DNA from: Sphingomonadales bacterium
GTDB lineage: Bacteria; Bacteroidota; Bacteroidia; Chitinophagales; Chitinophagaceae
DNA length: 64,000 nt
Reading direction: 5' to 3'
Assembly: GCA_016872195.1 (NCBI GenBank)
Contig: VHAT01000009.1
Span: 1 to 64,000 of the forward strand
The first letter of the stretch is position 1. Every line of letters starts with the position of its first letter. Made by a program: the position numbers and the translations under genes. Of this stretch, positions 61,245 through 64,000 are shown piece after piece. The notes under the pieces are model-generated. The model was not told where the DNA came from, made no database searches, and was given only the letters and a program-made list of their open reading frames with translations.

Positions 61245-62792
61245 ATGAGTGCTCCGATCCTTTCAGAACAAGAACAGTTGCGTCGCGAAAAACTAGCCGA
61301 ACTCATTATGATGGGGATCGAACCCTATCCGGCGGCCTTGTTTCCCGTAAACACCTACTCTACGGACATTAAAGAACAATTCAGTGATGAGCAAGCCGCC
61401 CAATTCGCTGATTGCTGCGTAGCGGGTCGTATCATGAGCGTACGCGATATGGGCAAAGCGAATTTTGCCGTTATACAAGATGCCAAAGGCAGAATTCAAC
61501 TGTATATAAAACGCGAAGAGATCTGCCCCGGTGACGACAAATCACTTTATGATATTGTATGGAAGAAGTTGCTCGATATAGGTGATTTCATTGGCATCAA
61601 AGGATATGCCTTTCGTACCAAGACCGGCGAGATCACCCTACACGTAAAAGAATTTACGCTGCTGAGTAAATCGCTGCGTCCACTTCCGATCGTAAAAGAA
61701 GCCGAGGGTCACACATTCGATGCGGTAACGGATCCTGAATTCAAGTATCGTCAGCGATATGCCGACCTGATCATTAATCCATCGGTCAGAGAAACATTCA
61801 TCAAGAGAACCAAGCTGGTCAATTCCATTCGCGCCTTTTTAAATGAACGCGGCGCCTTGGAAGTAGATACGCCGGTGTTACAATCCATTCCCGGTGGTGC
61901 GGCCGCTCGCCCCTTTATTACGCATCATAACGCACTTGATATCCCCTTGTATTTGCGTATTGCCAATGAACTTTACTTAAAACGCCTGATCGTAGGGGGA
62001 TTTGATTGGGTATACGAGTTCAGTCGTAATTTTCGTAACGAAGGCATGGACCGTACGCATAATCCTGAATTTACCATCCTGGAATTTTATACTGCCTACA
62101 AGGATTATTTCTGGATGATGGAAACCACCGAACAATTACTGGAGCGCGCCGCCATTGATGTTTGTGGCACTACCGATGTTACCGTTGGCAATAAACAACT
62201 CTCTTTTAAGGCCCCCTTTAAACGCATCAGCATTTTTGACGCTATTCAGGAACATACCGGTTTTGATGTAAGCCGAATGAGCGAAGATCAACTACGTTCC
62301 GTTTGTAAACAACTGCATATTGCCGTCGATCCTACCATGGGAAAAGCTAAGTTGATCGACACGATCTTCGGTGAAAAGTGCGAGAAACAATACATACAGC
62401 CCACCTTTATTGTTGACTACCCTGTAGAAATGAGTCCGCTTACCAAAAAACATCGCACGAAACAGGGACTTGTCGAGCGCTTCGAGTTAATGATCAATGG
62501 AAAAGAAGTAGCGAACGCATACAGCGAATTGAACGATCCCATCGACCAACGTGAACGCTTCGAAGAGCAAGCACTACTGGCTGCCCGAGGCGATGATGAA
62601 GCCATGTTCATCGATCAGGACTTTCTACGCGCCCTCGAATACGGGATGCCTCCTACTGCCGGTATTGGATTTGGTATCGACCGCCTCTGTATGCTACTGA
62701 CCAATAGTCCTTCTATTCAAGATGTGTTGCTGTTTCCACAGATGAGACCCGAGAAGCAACAGACAGAGCAAACCACGGAAGGAGAGGTGTAA
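61245..62792 (+). CDS. lysS: Lysine-tRNA ligase, class II
   Basis: 515 residues. It charges tRNA-Lys. The N-terminal OB domain (about 60-150) has [20 protein letters not shown] and the class II core holds [20 protein letters not shown] in two pieces, motif 2 (FRNEG) and [13 protein letters not shown] (motif 3). Length and order are normal. Transcribed from the strong promoter upstream. Convergent with the SDR gene. Confidence 0.97.
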   Translation: MSAPILSEQEQLRREKLAELIMMGIEPYPAALFPVNTYSTDIKEQFSDEQAAQFADCCVAGRIMSVRDMGKANFAVIQDAKGRIQLYIKREEICPGDDKSLYDIVWKKLLDIGDFIGIKGYAFRTKTGEITLHVKEFTLLSKSLRPLPIVKEAEGHTFDAVTDPEFKYRQRYADLIINPSVRETFIKRTKLVNSIRAFLNERGALEVDTPVLQSIPGGAAARPFITHHNALDIPLYLRIANELYLKRLIVGGFDWVYEFSRNFRNEGMDRTHNPEFTILEFYTAYKDYFWMMETTEQLLERAAIDVCGTTDVTVGNKQLSFKAPFKRISIFDAIQEHTGFDVSRMSEDQLRSVCKQLHIAVDPTMGKAKLIDTIFGEKCEKQYIQPTFIVDYPVEMSPLTKKHRTKQGLVERFELMINGKEVANAYSELNDPIDQRERFEEQALLAARGDDEAMFIDQDFLRALEYGMPPTAGIGFGIDRLCMLLTNSPSIQDVLLFPQMRPEKQQTEQTTEGEV

Positions 62793-62815
62793 TAGCGTTC
62801 AAGGAATAAAAGGCC

Positions 62816-63637
62816 TTACCCTACAAAAAGATCATTGAACAATTCTGCCCCGGGCACTACCGAATAACCCGATAGATCTGTAATACCTTCTTTGGCCAAT
62901 ACGGCTTCGTCGATAAATAAATTACCTGTACAGCTGGCGGCGGACTGTCGCAAGATATAATAGGCGGCATCAGCCAGTATCTCGGGGGTTCGACTCATAT
63001 TAGCCAACGCTTGCCCTCCTAACAGATTGCGAACCGCAGCCGTATCGATGGTGGTACGGGGCCATAGTGAATTAGCGGCAATACCCGCTTCTTTGAACTC
63101 AGCGGCCCATCCAAGGGACATCATGCTCATATTATACTTACTCATGGTATAGGCCACGTGCCCCTTGAGCCATTTAGGTTGCAGATCGATGGGGGGAGAA
63201 AGGGTCAGGATATGCGGATTATTCCCCTTTCGTAAAAAAGGGATACAAGCCTTGGTCATCAAAAAAGTACCACGCACATTAATATCGTGCATCAGGTCGA
63301 AGCGCTTGGCTTCTGTCTTTTCGGTATCGGTAAGCGAGATGGCCGATGCGTTGTTGATAAGAATATCAATGCCACCGAATCTTTCTACGGTCTTAGCAAC
63401 CACTTGTTGGATTTGATCTTCGAAACGAATATCACACGCAACGGCCAGCGCCTTGCCTCCCGCTGCCTCCATTTCGGCTGCGGCCGAAAAGATAGTGCCG
63501 CCCAGCTTGGGATTTTCTTCTACACTCTTAGCGGCAATAACAATATGGGCGCCTTCGCGAGCCAAACGAAGACCCATGGCCTTTCCGATACCACGGGTGG
63601 CACCGGTAATCAGGACCGTTTTATTGGCAAAAGACAT
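62816..63637 (-). CDS. HSDL2-like short-chain dehydrogenase
   Basis: 273 residues. Cofactor motif ITGATRGIGKAMG, NNASAISL, and the catalytic Tyr-Lys in HVAYTMSKYNMSMM. The pattern LAREGAHIVIAAKSVEENP is that of the hydroxysteroid dehydrogenase-like 2 group, which acts on an unknown lipid substrate; here the sterol-carrier domain is absent. Followed by the aldo/keto reductase on the same strand. Confidence 0.92.
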   Translation of the reverse strand: MSFANKTVLITGATRGIGKAMGLRLAREGAHIVIAAKSVEENPKLGGTIFSAAAEMEAAGGKALAVACDIRFEDQIQQVVAKTVERFGGIDILINNASAISLTDTEKTEAKRFDLMHDINVRGTFLMTKACIPFLRKGNNPHILTLSPPIDLQPKWLKGHVAYTMSKYNMSMMSLGWAAEFKEAGIAANSLWPRTTIDTAAVRNLLGGQALANMSRTPEILADAAYYILRQSAASCTGNLFIDEAVLAKEGITDLSGYSVVPGAELFNDLFVG

Positions 63638-63705
63638 AGTATATCAATTTAAAAGATCAAGGCCAGATCAATAGGGGATGGATGTATCGATCCAACGAAA
63701 ATTTA

Positions 63706-64000
63706 TCAATACTCGGGTAATATTGGTTTGGTTTGAACGATCGCTTCTATCTGTTGCATAACAGCGGGCGTTAATTTTTCTACAACGGCCAGTGCGGCGA
63801 GATTCTCCACTAATTGCTCTTTTTTGGTGGCGCCCAAGATAGCGGTGGTCACATTCGGATTTTTGATACACCAAGCAATACTCAATTGAGAGGGCGTAAC
63901 GGAAAGTTCAGCTGCTAATTCGCCGATCTTGGCGGCCTTGGCAATGGCTTGCTCTTGCATCAGGCGGTCGCGTAACCACTCAAAGCCCGGAATAGCTAAG
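63706..64000 (-). CDS. Aldo/keto reductase, C-terminal part (cut by window edge)
   Basis: The last 97 codons of a gene that enters from the right edge. The sequence FEWLRDRL...IGELAAELSVTPSQLSIAWCIKNPNVTTAILGATK matches the C-terminal end of the potassium-channel beta-subunit-like aldo/keto reductases, with the NADP-binding GAT-K segment. The catalytic Tyr is outside the window. It lies 69 bases upstream of the SDR gene in transcription order. Confidence 0.88.
   Translation of the reverse strand, partial: LAIPGFEWLRDRLMQEQAIAKAAKIGELAAELSVTPSQLSIAWCIKNPNVTTAILGATKKEQLVENLAALAVVEKLTPAVMQQIEAIVQTKPILPEY

Noticed and set aside
1-64000. tRNA, rRNA, IS elements, prophage or defence islands
   Set aside because: I looked in the intergenic spaces and gene products and found none; a tRNAscan and IS search would confirm this.

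Overview
The window reads as a chromosomal core segment of a Bacteroidota bacterium, most likely from the Chitinophagaceae or a near relative. The evidence is the gene content (GldE, GldH and GldC gliding-motility proteins, a PorG-type barrel next to uppS and bamA, DUF4290, a COX24-type mini-protein, YidD-RnpA-L34), the many TAnnTTTG promoter elements typical of the phylum, and the lack of Shine-Dalgarno sequences in front of most genes. About 65 protein genes are packed tightly on both strands. I saw no rRNA, tRNA, insertion sequence, prophage, integron or CRISPR array.

Layout. 0-5 kb: 5' end of gldE, mutY, HU protein, a TPR protein, a 31-residue COX24-type protein, RNase G and a secreted protein made of five 18-residue repeats. 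5-17 kb: YugP-type protease, radA, comF, a glutathione peroxidase, holB-ricT (overlapping), a large GH3/beta-lactamase fusion, mutL and a PBP4-type carboxypeptidase. 17-27 kb: a divergent arginase-family protein, pheS, a 3-hydroxyacyl-CoA dehydrogenase/epimerase pair, an LpxD-like acyltransferase, a candidate small RNA, yicC, gldH, and a histidine kinase/response regulator pair. 27-36 kb: YjjG nucleotidase, psd-cdsA phospholipid genes, CPBP protease, dusB, an aldehyde dehydrogenase/anchored glutathione peroxidase pair, tadA, superoxide dismutase, and the yidD-rnpA-rpmH block. 36-47.7 kb: a long minus-strand envelope block (GldC, YqeY, CvpA, hydrolase, CBS protein, second Omp85 protein, nadK, porG, uppS, bamA, two skp genes, then murI). 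48-64 kb: DUF4290, gmk, a CNNM-type CBS protein, tatC, rpiB, an M28 peptidase, a deoxyhypusine-synthase-like protein, a cystathionine gamma-synthase, a fatty-acid-hydroxylase-like protein, an FAH/flavin reductase pair, a beta-barrel protein, lysS, an SDR, and a partial aldo/keto reductase.

How the genes fit together. Outer-membrane biogenesis is the strongest theme: bamA with its Skp chaperones, an extra Omp85 protein, uppS, LpxD-like, psd, cdsA, and the T9SS/gliding parts porG, gldE, gldH and gldC. Peptidoglycan turnover is represented by murI, the PBP4-type enzyme and the NagZ-like fusion. Oxidative defence includes two glutathione peroxidases, one in an overlapping pair with an aldehyde dehydrogenase, and a Mn/Fe superoxide dismutase.

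The points most worth a second look are the candidate small RNA at 23.1 kb, the five-repeat secreted protein at 4.8 kb, two enzyme-family members that seem to have lost catalytic residues (arginase family at 17.9 kb, deoxyhypusine synthase family at 54.2 kb), degenerate endonuclease motifs in MutL, and several genes whose -7 promoter element lies only 4-6 bases from the start codon, which predicts leaderless mRNAs. I did not find a clearly new multi-gene system.
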